Of a stretch of 56,923 nt of DNA, positions 1-8,490 are shown one piece after another. The stretch covers positions 1-56,923 of the forward strand of contig JAZNAE010000004.1 in the NCBI GenBank assembly GCA_045586385.1, in the 5' to 3' direction. The first letter of the stretch is position 1; the number at the start of each line of letters is the position of its first letter. Under the pieces are notes generated by a model. That model worked only from the letters and a program-made list of their open reading frames with translations. It ran no database searches and was not told the DNA's origin. The position numbers and the translations under genes are program-made. This stretch comes from Suilimivivens sp045586385. Its GTDB lineage: Bacteria; Bacillota; Clostridia; Lachnospirales; Lachnospiraceae.

Positions 1-110
1 GATATCCCAGTTAGTAAGACCCCTTGAAGACTACGAGGTAGATAGGAATGAGGTGTAAGCACAGTAATGTGTTCAGCTGACATTTACTAATCGGTCGAGG
101 GCTTAACCAA
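1..110 (+). rRNA. 23S rRNA, 3' end only
   Basis: The first 110 bases match the 3' terminal part of a bacterial 23S rRNA gene. They include the conserved segment that ends TCGAGGGCTTAACC just before position 110. The gene starts outside the window. The tRNA genes that follow on the same strand fit the distal part of an rRNA operon. Confidence 0.95.
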
Positions 111-349
111 GAGATAGGAAAAGTCAAACAGAGAACTTGGAGAATGAAATTTGATGTTCGGTTTTGAAGGTATGATGAATACTTTCTTTAATATCTGGAG
201 AAGATATAAGAGAAGTAAGTGCTACCTCAAGGCATAAGCCTTTCGGTCGCGACTGCGTCGCTTATACATCAGTCGAAATAACGGTCAAAGAAAGCAAGCT
301 TTCATGCCCGTATTCGTCAGATGTGCACTTACTAAAGTAACGCGAATAA
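111..349. other. post-23S spacer with no recognisable 5S rRNA gene
   Basis: This spacer lies where a 5S gene would normally sit. The usual 5S landmark (CCCGTTCCCAT..CGAACACGGAAG) is absent on both strands. A fragment around 164-202 resembles the 23S-5S processing spacer, then diverges where 5S should begin. The rest can form short hairpins, for example AAAGC/GCTTT at about 291-304, but I cannot assign it a function. Confidence 0.6.
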
Positions 350-421
350 TCCTCGATAGCTCAATGGTAGAGCACTCGGCTGTTAACCGAGTTGTTGTAG
401 GTTCGAGCCCTACTCGGGGAG
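350..421 (+). tRNA. tRNA-Asn (anticodon GTT)
   Basis: A full cloverleaf is readable. The acceptor stem is TCCTCGA with TCGGGGA, the anticodon stem CTCGG/CCGAG holds GTT at 382-384, and the T arm carries GGTTCGAGCCC. The discriminator base is G. CCA is not encoded. It lies 5 bp upstream of tRNA-Glu and is probably co-transcribed with the rRNA. Confidence 0.96.
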
Positions 422-426
422 TTAAC

Positions 427-498
427 GGCTCCGTGGTCAAGCGGTTAAGACATCGCCCTTTCACGGCGGTAACACGGGTTCGATTCCCGTCGGAGTCA
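427..498 (+). tRNA. tRNA-Glu (anticodon TTC)
   Basis: The acceptor stem GGCTCCG pairs with CGGAGTC, and the anticodon stem CGCCC/GGGCG-like arm presents TTC in the loop CTTTCAC. The T arm is GGGTTCGATTCCC. The discriminator is A and CCA is not encoded. Confidence 0.96.
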
Positions 499-563
499 TT
501 TTCAAGCGATTGATTACATATAATATATAAAGTAGTTTTTCGTATTGATAAATTAATATGTAT

Positions 564-634
564 GGCGCGATAGCCAAGTGGTAAGGCTCCGGTCTGCAAC
601 ACCGTCATCACCGGTTCAAATCCGGTTCGCGCCT
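564..634 (+). tRNA. tRNA-Cys (anticodon GCA)
   Basis: The acceptor stem GGCGCGA pairs with TCGCGCC. The anticodon arm CCGGT-CTGCAAC-ACCG presents GCA at 596-598. The discriminator base is T, as expected for tRNA-Cys. CCA is not encoded. It is the last gene of the cluster. Confidence 0.96.
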
Positions 635-642
635 CTGAAAAG

Positions 643-673
643 GAAATCTTGAGTATTCAAGGTTTCTTTTTTT
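643..673 (+). terminator. intrinsic terminator of the rRNA/tRNA cluster
   Basis: A 9-bp stem GAAATCTTG / CAAGGTTTC with a 6-base loop is followed by seven T residues. It lies 9 bases after tRNA-Cys and should end the rRNA-tRNA transcript. Confidence 0.85.
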
Positions 674-756
674 GTGCTATGGCACTTTGGCCTTTAATTG
701 AATTGTATATAGTTGTTTGATATAATTAATTAAACTAATTTTTGAGGTGATAAACT

Positions 757-960
757 ATGTATACTAATAGCCGTGATGAAGAAGTTGAGTTGCTAAAGAG
801 ACTTTGGACGTCGCAATCAACGATATGCCCTAAATGCGGAGGGGCGGAACTGGAACATTTACATAAGAAAGCAAAAAAAAGTGATTGTGATTGGAAATGT
901 TCTGTATGTGGAGAAATATACAGAACAATCAGTATGTTGAAGGAACTTCCGGCCAAATAG
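757..960 (+). CDS. small zinc-ribbon protein
   Basis: This encodes a 67-residue protein with two CxxC pairs (CPKC near residue 24 and CSVC near residue 49), the signature of a small zinc ribbon. The ATG is preceded by TTGAGGTGATAA, a good ribosome binding site. The charged N terminus and lack of membrane segments point to a cytosolic protein that binds nucleic acid or protein. It stands alone between the tRNA cluster and a hydrolase gene. The function is unknown; the zinc ribbon is read from the sequence and its role is inference. Confidence 0.75.
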   Translation: MYTNSRDEEVELLKRLWTSQSTICPKCGGAELEHLHKKAKKSDCDWKCSVCGEIYRTISMLKELPAK

Positions 961-1011
961 ATTTTTATTTATACATGCAGGAAAGTACGATATTGAAAAA
1001 GGAAAACACAT

Positions 1012-1872
1012 ATGAATATATATAAATCAAAAACGGGAAGAGACGAAATATTAAAATTGTATGATGAGCAACTAAAACGACTGAAGATGCCCTACTTTGA
1101 TAAGTATGTTTCTACATCTTTTGGCGATACACATTTGATAGAAACAGGAAATATGCAAGGGATTCCCTTACTTGTTTTTCATGGTGGGAATGCTACAACA
1201 GCATATAATCTATTGTTCTGCGATTTTTTAATGAAGGATTTTCATATCTATGCAGTTGACTCAATAGGTCATCCGGGTAAGAGTGCAGAGGTGAGTTTAT
1301 CGCCACGGAATTATGATTATGGAAAATGGGCAAGTGAAGTGATTACTGCTATTGGTTATGAAAGTATGTGTTGTTTTGGTGGTTCCTTTGGTGCCGGTAT
1401 TTTAGCTAAAACAATGTGTGTTTCACCTGAAAAAGTCAGACGGGCAGTACTTTATGTACCATCAGGTATCAAAAATGCACCTGCAATAAATAGTATGAGT
1501 ATGATGTTCCCGATGATTATGTATTGGATGACCCATAAGGGTAAATGGTTGAAGAAGTGTATGTTGCCAATGGCAGTCACAGAAGAAAATATAACAGAAG
1601 ATATCTATCAGACTGCAAAATTAAGTATCAACCATTCAAAAGTAAAAACCGGAATGCCCGGTAATGTTTCAAAGAAGGCCATGGGAGAGTGTAAGGCGCC
1701 GACGTTGGTGATGGCAGCGGAAAAAGATTGCTTATTTCCGGCAAAAGGTGTAATTCCCAGGGCAAAGCAAATCATACCCAATTGTACGACTTATTTGCTG
1801 GAAAACAGAGGACATATGAGTAGTCTTATAGAAGAAGAGCAAAGAATGATTATAGAGTTTTTGAAACTATAA
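1012..1872 (+). CDS. alpha/beta hydrolase
   Basis: This 286-residue protein has the alpha/beta hydrolase layout: an HGG oxyanion motif near residue 57, the nucleophile elbow GGSFGAG with Ser125, and a C-terminal histidine (His268 in NRGHMS). The Asp of the triad is probably in the AAEKDCLFP segment. There is no signal peptide, so it acts in the cytosol. The substrate cannot be predicted; the family includes esterases, lipases and C-C hydrolases. The start has an AAAAGGAAAAC binding site. It seems to be a single-gene unit. Confidence 0.85.
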   Translation: MNIYKSKTGRDEILKLYDEQLKRLKMPYFDKYVSTSFGDTHLIETGNMQGIPLLVFHGGNATTAYNLLFCDFLMKDFHIYAVDSIGHPGKSAEVSLSPRNYDYGKWASEVITAIGYESMCCFGGSFGAGILAKTMCVSPEKVRRAVLYVPSGIKNAPAINSMSMMFPMIMYWMTHKGKWLKKCMLPMAVTEENITEDIYQTAKLSINHSKVKTGMPGNVSKKAMGECKAPTLVMAAEKDCLFPAKGVIPRAKQIIPNCTTYLLENRGHMSSLIEEEQRMIIEFLKL

Positions 1873-1887
1873 TGCCATCACGTCGAA

Positions 1888-1956
1888 GTCAAACAACCGA
1901 AAGAAGTGACGCCAAATAACCGAAAACAATGTAGCCAAATAACCGAAAAACGCTTG
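1888..1956. repeat. three 23-bp tandem direct repeats
   Basis: Three contiguous 23-bp units start at 1888, 1911 and 1934. All contain the core CAAAYAACCGAAA, and units 2 and 3 share the 16-base GCCAAATAACCGAAAA. The period is exact. There are no spacers, so this is not a CRISPR array. The block lies 49 bp upstream of the DUF4143 ATPase start and could be an operator array or a relic of an element. Confidence 0.85.
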
Positions 1957-1961
1957 ATTAA

Positions 1962-1985
1962 ATTAGTATTAGTGGATATACTAAT
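1962..1985. promoter_or_regulatory. perfect inverted repeat before the ATPase gene
   Basis: ATTAGTAT (1962-1969) and ATACTAAT (1978-1985) form a perfect 8-bp inverted repeat with an 8-base spacer, directly upstream of the ribosome binding site of the DUF4143 gene. An operator over the core promoter is one reading; a small hairpin in the mRNA leader is another. Confidence 0.5.
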
Positions 1986-2004
1986 GTTCAAGAGGTGATA
2001 TGTT

Positions 2005-3279
2005 TTGAAAGAATATAAGAAAAGAATTGCAGATGAATTGATAACCAAGAAATTAAAAGGAAAAGGTGCAGTTTTAGTAGAGGGGCCAAAGTGGTGTGGA
2101 AAAACAACAACGTCTGAAGTGTTATCCAAGAGTGTTTTGTATATGTCAAAGCCGGATAGCGTAAAACAGAATATGATGTTGGCGGATATTAATCCTTCTC
2201 TTTTGCTGGTAGGTGAAGTTCCCCGTTTGATAGATGAATGGCAAATTGCACCAAAACTGTGGGATGCTGTTCGGTATGAAGTGGATCACAGAAGTAAAGA
2301 AGGACAATTTATTTTGACCGGATCTGCTGTACCGATAAATTCTGAAGCAATACAGCATACAGGAACAGGAAGATTTGCATGGGTACGTATGCGTCCTATG
2401 AGTCTTTTTGAATCAGGAGAGTCAAATGGAAATATCAGTTTGGCAGAATTGTTTAAGACACCTGAGCAGATAGCAGCGATTAATATGTTGAGTTTGGAAA
2501 ACGTAGCTTATTTGGTATGTAGGGGTGGCTGGCCACGTGCTACATTTATGGAAGGCGAAGTAGCCCTTGAACAAGCGTATGATTATTATGATGCAATTGT
2601 TAATCAAGATATATCCAGAGTAGATGGAGTTAAAAGAAATGCAGAGCGTGTTAAAACGCTTATGAGGTCTTATGCAAGAAATCAAGGGGCGCAAATTTCT
2701 AATTCCATGTTAAAAGCAGATATGCAGGCAAATGATGTTGATTCTTTAGACGAAGATACAGTAATGTCATATGTGAATGTCTTAAAGAAAATATTTGTTA
2801 TAGAGGATATGCCTGCATGGAATCCAAATTTGAGATCTAAAACGGCTGTTCGTACATCGGATACCAGATACTATATTGATTCTTCTATTGCAGTGGCAGC
2901 ATTGGGGCTTGGACCGAAAGACTTAATAAATGATTTAGAAACGTTTGGATTATTGTTTGAAACAATGTGTGTTAGAGATTTAAGAGTTTATGCTGATGCA
3001 CTTGGTGGTTCAGTATATCATTATCGTGATAAATCAGGACTGGAATGTGATGCAGTGATTCACCTTAGAAATGGTAGCTATGGGCTTGTAGAAATTAAAC
3101 TTGGCGGGGAAGATGCTATTGAACATGGAGCAAATACATTAAAAACATTAAGTGCCAAAATTGACATAGAAAAGATGAAGGCACCGGCTTTTTTAGCGGT
3201 ATTAACTGCAGTGGGGGATTATGCATATCGTAGGGAAGATGGCGTCTACGTAGTTCCTGTTGGCTGTTTGAAGGATTAG
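2005..3279 (+). CDS. DUF4143-family ATPase (AAA-type P-loop, nuclease-like C terminus)
   Basis: This 424-residue protein has a P-loop near residue 27 (GPKWCGKTT), an AAA-type ATPase core with a DEW Walker-B-like element, and a C-terminal DUF4143 domain. That domain carries a PD-(D/E)XK-like signature, with Asp in ECDAVIH and EIK in VEIKLG. The start is a TTG at 2005: the only nearby ATG (2000) reaches a stop after two codons, while AGAGGTGAT sits at the right distance from the TTG. These ATPases are common and uncharacterised in anaerobes, often in variable loci. The role is unknown; the nuclease idea is inference. Confidence 0.88.
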   Translation: MKEYKKRIADELITKKLKGKGAVLVEGPKWCGKTTTSEVLSKSVLYMSKPDSVKQNMMLADINPSLLLVGEVPRLIDEWQIAPKLWDAVRYEVDHRSKEGQFILTGSAVPINSEAIQHTGTGRFAWVRMRPMSLFESGESNGNISLAELFKTPEQIAAINMLSLENVAYLVCRGGWPRATFMEGEVALEQAYDYYDAIVNQDISRVDGVKRNAERVKTLMRSYARNQGAQISNSMLKADMQANDVDSLDEDTVMSYVNVLKKIFVIEDMPAWNPNLRSKTAVRTSDTRYYIDSSIAVAALGLGPKDLINDLETFGLLFETMCVRDLRVYADALGGSVYHYRDKSGLECDAVIHLRNGSYGLVEIKLGGEDAIEHGANTLKTLSAKIDIEKMKAPAFLAVLTAVGDYAYRREDGVYVVPVGCLKD

Positions 3280-3350
3280 AGAAAACGAAAATCAGAGAAA
3301 ATGATGTAATTATATATTAGAATTTCAAAGAGAAATAGAGAGAGGTAGAG

Positions 3351-3842
3351 ATGGTCAGACCGGAAAGCGGAGAAAGAATCTCAAAAATAGATACTTATTT
3401 AAATTGTGCAGAAGTGTTTGCCTATAGAAGTACTTGTATTAAGAGGAAGTACGGTGCTGTTATTGTGAAAGATGATGTAGTGATTTCAACAGGATATAAC
3501 GGAGCCCCCAGAGGCTTTGATAATTGCTGCGACATGGGTAAGTGTCCAAGAATAGAAAGAAACATGCATCAGGGCGATGGATATGGAATCTGCCGTGCAA
3601 TTCATGCTGAAGCAAATGCACTTTTAAATTGCTCCAGACAGCAAACCATTGGGGCAGATTTATATTTATCCGGGGTAAATCCGAAGGATAATTCTATTCA
3701 CAAAGCAAAACCATGCCCGTTATGTGCGAGAATGATTATTCAAGCAGGGATAAACAATGTATATCTCAGAGTAGGCGATGGAGTGGGAAACTATGTAGTA
3801 GTTCCTGCGAAAGAGTTGGAATGGGTACAAAGTGCAGAGTAA
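3351..3842 (+). CDS. deoxycytidylate (dCMP) deaminase family protein
   Basis: This 163-residue protein belongs to the dCMP/ComEB cytidine deaminase family, which makes dUMP for thymidylate synthesis. Visible zinc-site residues are His85 and Glu87 in HAEANALL and the Cys122/Cys125 pair in PCPLC. A cysteine-rich insertion (CCDMGKCPR) resembles the extra zinc site of bacterial dCMP deaminases. Length is normal for the family. The start follows a GAGAGAGG binding site. It is a stand-alone cytosolic enzyme of pyrimidine nucleotide metabolism. Confidence 0.9.
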   Translation: MVRPESGERISKIDTYLNCAEVFAYRSTCIKRKYGAVIVKDDVVISTGYNGAPRGFDNCCDMGKCPRIERNMHQGDGYGICRAIHAEANALLNCSRQQTIGADLYLSGVNPKDNSIHKAKPCPLCARMIIQAGINNVYLRVGDGVGNYVVVPAKELEWVQSAE

Positions 3843-3905
3843 AACTACGACAGAAGAAAAGGAACATATTTAAAAATATAAAAGTATGATATAAGAGGAT
3901 AGGAT

Positions 3906-6740
3906 ATGAATTTACGGGAGATTTTACTGGCAATACAGTATATGTGTATTATAGGTTTTTTTGTAGAGAGTGTTGTCATTGTGAAAAGATGGAAGAACTT
4001 TCTGCATTTGTATCTGCTTTTAAGCTGTATTGCAGCATTATTGAATGAAGTAGGATATCTTTTGGAATTAACCTCCGGAACAAAAGAGGAACTCATTACT
4101 GCACTGAAATTCGCCTATCTAGGTCGGGTATGGTATGCTTTCTTTTTATTTCTGTTTGTAGCGGAGTTGACCAAAGCCGGAGTGACAAAGGTCTTAAAGA
4201 ATTTATTGTTCCTTATACATGCAGTAACTTATGGGGTGATACTGACAATTCCAAACCACAGACTGTATTATACAGAAATAGAAATACAGACAGGCGGGAT
4301 GTTTTTAAGGTTTGCTCATGAAAATGGGATCGTGCATCACCTGCATATGTCTTTGCAGATATTATATATCCTGAGTGGTATTTATTGGCTGGTCCGTGCG
4401 TATCGTAAAGAGCGCAGGGGACAGTCTCGAAAGCGCCTTTTAACCGTTCTTGTTGCGGTGTTGACAGAAAGCATCTTCTTTATCGTACAGATGGTGGGCA
4501 TTCCGGGACTTACGGAGTATTATGATGTGACGATGGTGGGATATTTTATCGGTACAATTCTGATGCTTGTGGCAATCTTTTCTTTTGATCTTCTCGGAAC
4601 AACTGATATAGCAAAGGAATTTGTGATAGACAGGATTTCGGAAGGGATCATAGCAGTGGACAATGACGGCATAGTTCAGTATTACAATGCTCCGGCGGCA
4701 AAACTTTATCCAATACTTGGGTCTGCGGAGGCGGATACAGCAGAACTACTTTCCGATATTACAAAAACTGTCCAAGAAGGAACAACCATCACTATCCAAG
4801 ATCAGATTTATACACCGAAGGAAAACGCGCTCCTTTATAATGGAGAGAGTCTCGGGAAACTCTATGTACTGGTGGATGATACCGAGCATTATAGGTATAT
4901 GGAGGAGTTAGAAAAACAAAAAGAGATTGCGGATAACGCAAGCGAAGCCAAGAGCAGATTCCTTGCAAATATGTCCCATGAGATCCGTACACCTATTAAT
5001 GCGGTGCTTGGCTTTGATGAGATGATCCTGCGGGAGACGAAGGAAAAAACCATTCGTGCCTACGCAGCAGATATTATGTCTGCCGGAAGGACGTTACTTT
5101 CTCTTATTAATGACATTCTTGATCTTTCCAAAGTAGAGGCGGGGAAGATGGAAATCATACCGGCGCAATATGAGCTGTCGTCCCTTATCAATGATCTGAA
5201 TAATATGATAAAAGACAGGGCAGATAAGAAAGGGCTGAAGCTTATTGTAGATGTAAATGCACATATACCGCATCTTCTTATCGGCGATGAGATTCGTATC
5301 AGGCAGTGCGTGATGAATCTACTTACAAATGCGGTCAAATATACGGAAAAAGGCTCTGTCGCTATGCGCGTTGATTTTTCAGAAGTTAAGGATGATGAGA
5401 TTTTCCTGATTTTTTCGGTGGAGGATACCGGTATCGGTATGAAGCAGGAGGACATGGAAAAGCTCTTTTCTCCATATAAGCGCATTGAAGAGAAAAGAAA
5501 CCGGCAGGTTGAGGGAACAGGACTTGGAATGGGTATCACAAGAGGGCTTCTTGAGCTCATGGGGAGCAGCCTTAAGGTGCAGAGTGAATATGGAAAAGGA
5601 ACCACGGTTTCGTTTGCCGTGAGTCAGGAGGTCGTATCACATGATGAGATCGGCGATTATGCACACAGGCTTGATGAAGTAAACAGTGGTGAGAATGTTT
5701 ACCGCGAACTGTTCCATGCACCGAATGCCCGCATCCTTGTAGTGGATGATACGGAGATAAATTTGACAGTCGTGAAAAATCTATTAAAGAAAACAAAAAT
5801 TCGCATTGATATAGCTCTGTCCGGAAAAGATGCAATTGCTCTTGCTACATCAAACGAATACGACGTTGCCTTTATCGACCATATGATGCCGGATATGGAC
5901 GGGATTGAGACATTAACGGCTTTCCGGAATACGGACAAAAACCGGAAAACTCCTGCCGTGGCACTTACGGCAAATGCGATATCGGGAGCGAGACAGGTGT
6001 ATCTTGATGCGGGATTTACGGATTATCTGTCCAAGCCTGTGGATGGTACGAAACTGGAAAAAATGCTTTTGGGATTGCTCCCGAAAGAGAAGATAGAGAA
6101 AGATTCCGTGCCGGAAGCAGAACAACAACGGGAATTGCCGGATTTTATCTATGAACTTCCTGATATAGATGCAGAGGCGGGAATTAAAAACTGTGGGGCG
6201 GCACAAGGATATCTGTCTGTTTTGACTGTTTTTCATCAGACCGCAGATACAAAGGCAGAGGAGATTGATAAGCTATACCGGGAAGGCGAGATAGAAAATT
6301 ATACAATTAAGGTTCATGCCTTAAAGAGCTCAGCAAGGATAATTGGGGCAGGGAAACTTTCGCGGCTTGCTGAGGAATTGGAAAATGCCGGTAAGAAAAA
6401 CGATGTAGATTTTATCAAAGAACATACAAAGCAGCTTCTTACGATGTACCGTTCTTTAGATCGTGGACTTGCAGCACTTGACGGAGAGGACAGAGAACTG
6501 CCGGATATAGCTTCAGATGCACTGGAAGAAGCATATCAGACGATTATTGAGATAGCAAGGAGCATGGATTACGGACTGATGACGGGGATATTGGAGGATC
6601 TTAAGAATTACAATAAATCCGCGGCAGATAAGGAAAATATAAAGAAGATGGAGAAAATGCTTAATGCACTTGATTGGGAGGGAATCAGTGCGATAGCATC
6701 AAAAGCCATTCGAAACATGGAGGGTAGCAATGGAGAATAG
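3906..6740 (+). CDS. hybrid sensor histidine kinase (7TM - PAS - HisKA - HATPase - REC - Hpt)
   Basis: This 944-residue membrane kinase begins with about seven hydrophobic segments (residues 1-230, the histidine-kinase 7TM type). A PAS-like region (about 235-335), a HisKA domain with phospho-acceptor His358 (MSHEIRTP) and a HATPase with DTGIGM and GTGLGM motifs follow. A receiver comes next, with phospho-acceptor Asp658 (FIDHMMP), and an Hpt domain with His804 (VHALKSS). All phosphorelay residues are present, so a full His-Asp-His-Asp relay is possible. It overlaps the next gene by 11 bp, and that gene supplies the terminal receiver. The signal sensed is unknown. Confidence 0.93.
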   Translation: MNLREILLAIQYMCIIGFFVESVVIVKRWKNFLHLYLLLSCIAALLNEVGYLLELTSGTKEELITALKFAYLGRVWYAFFLFLFVAELTKAGVTKVLKNLLFLIHAVTYGVILTIPNHRLYYTEIEIQTGGMFLRFAHENGIVHHLHMSLQILYILSGIYWLVRAYRKERRGQSRKRLLTVLVAVLTESIFFIVQMVGIPGLTEYYDVTMVGYFIGTILMLVAIFSFDLLGTTDIAKEFVIDRISEGIIAVDNDGIVQYYNAPAAKLYPILGSAEADTAELLSDITKTVQEGTTITIQDQIYTPKENALLYNGESLGKLYVLVDDTEHYRYMEELEKQKEIADNASEAKSRFLANMSHEIRTPINAVLGFDEMILRETKEKTIRAYAADIMSAGRTLLSLINDILDLSKVEAGKMEIIPAQYELSSLINDLNNMIKDRADKKGLKLIVDVNAHIPHLLIGDEIRIRQCVMNLLTNAVKYTEKGSVAMRVDFSEVKDDEIFLIFSVEDTGIGMKQEDMEKLFSPYKRIEEKRNRQVEGTGLGMGITRGLLELMGSSLKVQSEYGKGTTVSFAVSQEVVSHDEIGDYAHRLDEVNSGENVYRELFHAPNARILVVDDTEINLTVVKNLLKKTKIRIDIALSGKDAIALATSNEYDVAFIDHMMPDMDGIETLTAFRNTDKNRKTPAVALTANAISGARQVYLDAGFTDYLSKPVDGTKLEKMLLGLLPKEKIEKDSVPEAEQQRELPDFIYELPDIDAEAGIKNCGAAQGYLSVLTVFHQTADTKAEEIDKLYREGEIENYTIKVHALKSSARIIGAGKLSRLAEELENAGKKNDVDFIKEHTKQLLTMYRSLDRGLAALDGEDRELPDIASDALEEAYQTIIEIARSMDYGLMTGILEDLKNYNKSAADKENIKKMEKMLNALDWEGISAIASKAIRNMEGSNGE

Positions 6741-7497
6741 TGCAGAAGTTGGAAAGGTAGTAGTCATAAGTGCAAAGGATAGCTTTCTGGCAAAAAGCCT
6801 TATGACAAATTTGGAGAAGATAAACATCAAAACTGTATTTGCACATGCAGACATAAAAGAAATTGCGGGCTGTGCAGATGGTGCGGAACTGATGATTCTT
6901 TTCATGAGCGAGGAATTGGGGGAAACGCCCGATGTGCTTGTTTTTCTGAAAGATATCATACAGAATAAGGAACTGGGACTGATACTTATTGGTGAGCAGT
7001 CACATTATGAGCTTGTAAAAAAGATGATTCCGGAACAGGCGGTAACGGAATGGTTTAAGAGACCGCTTGATATAAACCTGCTCATGAAAAGGATTGGCTT
7101 ATATATAGACGAGAATACAGGGGAGAACCGAAAAAAGACCGTGTTGCTCGTGGATGATGATATTACTTATATGCGGACGGTTTATGAATGGCTGAAAGCG
7201 AAATATCATGTAGGAATGGCAGCAAACGGCGTACAGGCGATAAGTTATCTGAGCAGGAATAAAGTTGATCTGATACTTCTTGACTATGAAATGCCAATAG
7301 CAAACGGTCCGCAGGTGTTGTCCATGTTAAAAAACGATTCCGAGACCGGACAAATTCCTGTTATGTTCCTGACAGGCCATGGCGACAGAGACAGTGTTTT
7401 ATCCGTTGTGGGATTGAGCCCTGTGGATTATCTGCTGAAAACGATAGATAGAGAAGCATTACTTGACAAACTGGAAGCTTTTTTTAGAAACCACTGA
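6730..7497 (+). CDS. two-receiver response regulator, no output domain
   Basis: This 255-residue protein has two receiver-like halves. The N-terminal half (about 1-125) looks like a degenerate receiver without a clear Asp-Lys set. The C-terminal half (about 135-250) is canonical, with VDDD, phospho-acceptor Asp185 (ILLDYEMP) and a conserved Lys in DYLLKTI. No DNA-binding or enzymatic output domain is visible. It is translationally coupled to the hybrid kinase upstream (11-bp overlap) and is the likely final phosphate acceptor of that relay. It probably signals through protein contacts; the target is not in the window. Confidence 0.88.
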   Translation: MENSAEVGKVVVISAKDSFLAKSLMTNLEKINIKTVFAHADIKEIAGCADGAELMILFMSEELGETPDVLVFLKDIIQNKELGLILIGEQSHYELVKKMIPEQAVTEWFKRPLDINLLMKRIGLYIDENTGENRKKTVLLVDDDITYMRTVYEWLKAKYHVGMAANGVQAISYLSRNKVDLILLDYEMPIANGPQVLSMLKNDSETGQIPVMFLTGHGDRDSVLSVVGLSPVDYLLKTIDREALLDKLEAFFRNH

Positions 7498-7677
7498 TAG
7501 CATATAGAGGATGACTGTGAAATTTAGGGGACTTCCACCTTTAGGCGCTGAAGGAAACAGAAGAACTAAAAAAATAGAGTGCCGTAGTCAGATTTTAGTC
7601 TATCAGAGCACAGACTCAGAAAATTTCTCTATGAAGAAAATGTAAGAAAAACAAAGATTATTATGGGAGGCATATAT

Positions 7678-8376
7678 ATGGAAAATTACATAAAAGAAAC
7701 TGCATATAGATTAGGAGCAGATGTTTGTGGAATAGGAGGCATTGATAGATTTGCAAATGCACCAAAAGGCTATTCGCCGCTAGATTTATTTGATAGGTGT
7801 AAAGCTGTTATTGCTGTCGGGATTGCATTGCCTAGAGGACTATATGAAATTACACCAAGATTGGTGTATGGTCATTTCAATGCTGAAATATGTACTGTTC
7901 TTGACCATATAGAGTTAATGCTTGCGAAAGAAATAGAAATGAAATATCATTGCCTTGCGGTTCCGATTCCTTGCGATGCTCCCAATGAGTATTGGGAAGC
8001 AGAAAGCATGACCGCAAAAGGACTTATTTCTATGAAACACACAGCAGTTCTGTGCGGACTTGGCTCTATCGGAAAAAGTTCGTTGCTCATTAATTCGGAA
8101 TATGGGAATTGTTTGACAATCGGTGCTATACTTACTGATATGGAGTTAAAATCAGATCCTTTACAGCATGACCACTGTATTCCCGGTTGCAACAGATGTG
8201 TTGATAGCTGTCCTGTACAAGCAATTAAAAATGGAGAAGTCAATCAAAAGTTATGTCGTTTGAATACTTACGGAAAAACCGCCAGAAATTTTGAAACAGT
8301 TGATTGTAACAAATGCCGTACAGTCTGTCCCATGAGATTTGGAAAGTCAAGTTACCAAGATAACGACAAAATTTAA
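7678..8376 (+). CDS. 4Fe-4S double-cluster protein, QueG-like
   Basis: This 232-residue protein resembles a short form of epoxyqueuosine reductase-type iron-sulfur proteins. Two ferredoxin-like cysteine groups lie near the C terminus (CIPGCNRCVDSCP and CNKCRTVCP). The start is set at 7678, where GGGAGG (7665-7670) lies 7 bases upstream; an in-frame ATG at 7663 has no binding site. The HEAT-repeat tail of true QueG is missing, so it may not act on tRNA. An MFS exporter gene follows after a leader region and could be read through from here. Confidence 0.8.
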   Translation: MENYIKETAYRLGADVCGIGGIDRFANAPKGYSPLDLFDRCKAVIAVGIALPRGLYEITPRLVYGHFNAEICTVLDHIELMLAKEIEMKYHCLAVPIPCDAPNEYWEAESMTAKGLISMKHTAVLCGLGSIGKSSLLINSEYGNCLTIGAILTDMELKSDPLQHDHCIPGCNRCVDSCPVQAIKNGEVNQKLCRLNTYGKTARNFETVDCNKCRTVCPMRFGKSSYQDNDKI

Positions 8377-8395
8377 AAGCAAGAAAGGAAATAAA

Positions 8396-8434
8396 ATGAT
8401 ACTTTGCATTGTAGTAGCTCCATGCAGAGTCTGA
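8396..8434 (+). CDS. leader peptide MILCIVVAPCRV for the MFS exporter
   Basis: A 12-codon ORF starts at ATG 8396 with AAAGGA 6 bases upstream and stops at TGA 8432-8434. The stop lies inside the loop of a strong downstream hairpin, which is typical of regulatory leader peptides ahead of drug-efflux genes. The peptide has no similarity I recognise. Its role as a stalling or pausing substrate is inference. Confidence 0.6.
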   Translation: MILCIVVAPCRV

Positions 8435-8490
8435 GGAGACTGCATGGAGGAACAGCCACGGCTGACATCCTCAGACTTTGCTTCTGTTTG
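8418..8490 (+). promoter_or_regulatory. leader attenuator with interlocking hairpins
   Basis: CTCCATGCAG (8418-8427) pairs with CTGCATGGAG (8440-8449). The loop between them contains AGTCTGAGG (8428-8436), which is perfectly complementary to CCTCAGACT (8469-8477); that arm is followed by a T-rich run to 8490. A ribosome at the leader stop (8432) would cover AGTCTGAGG and block the terminator-like stem. A 5-bp hairpin (CAGCC/GGCTG) lies between. The elements are read directly; the attenuation mechanism is inferred. Confidence 0.65.

Noticed and set aside
285..611. Open frames on both strands over the tRNA genes
   Set aside because: They overlap three complete tRNA cloverleaves and have no ribosome binding site or coherent product.
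1888..1956. Possible CRISPR array
   Set aside because: The repeats abut directly with no spacers, and no cas gene is near.
7511..7645. A 44-codon open frame between the response regulator and the 4Fe-4S gene
   Set aside because: AGAGG lies directly against the ATG, too close for a binding site, and there is no conserved motif or neighbour support.
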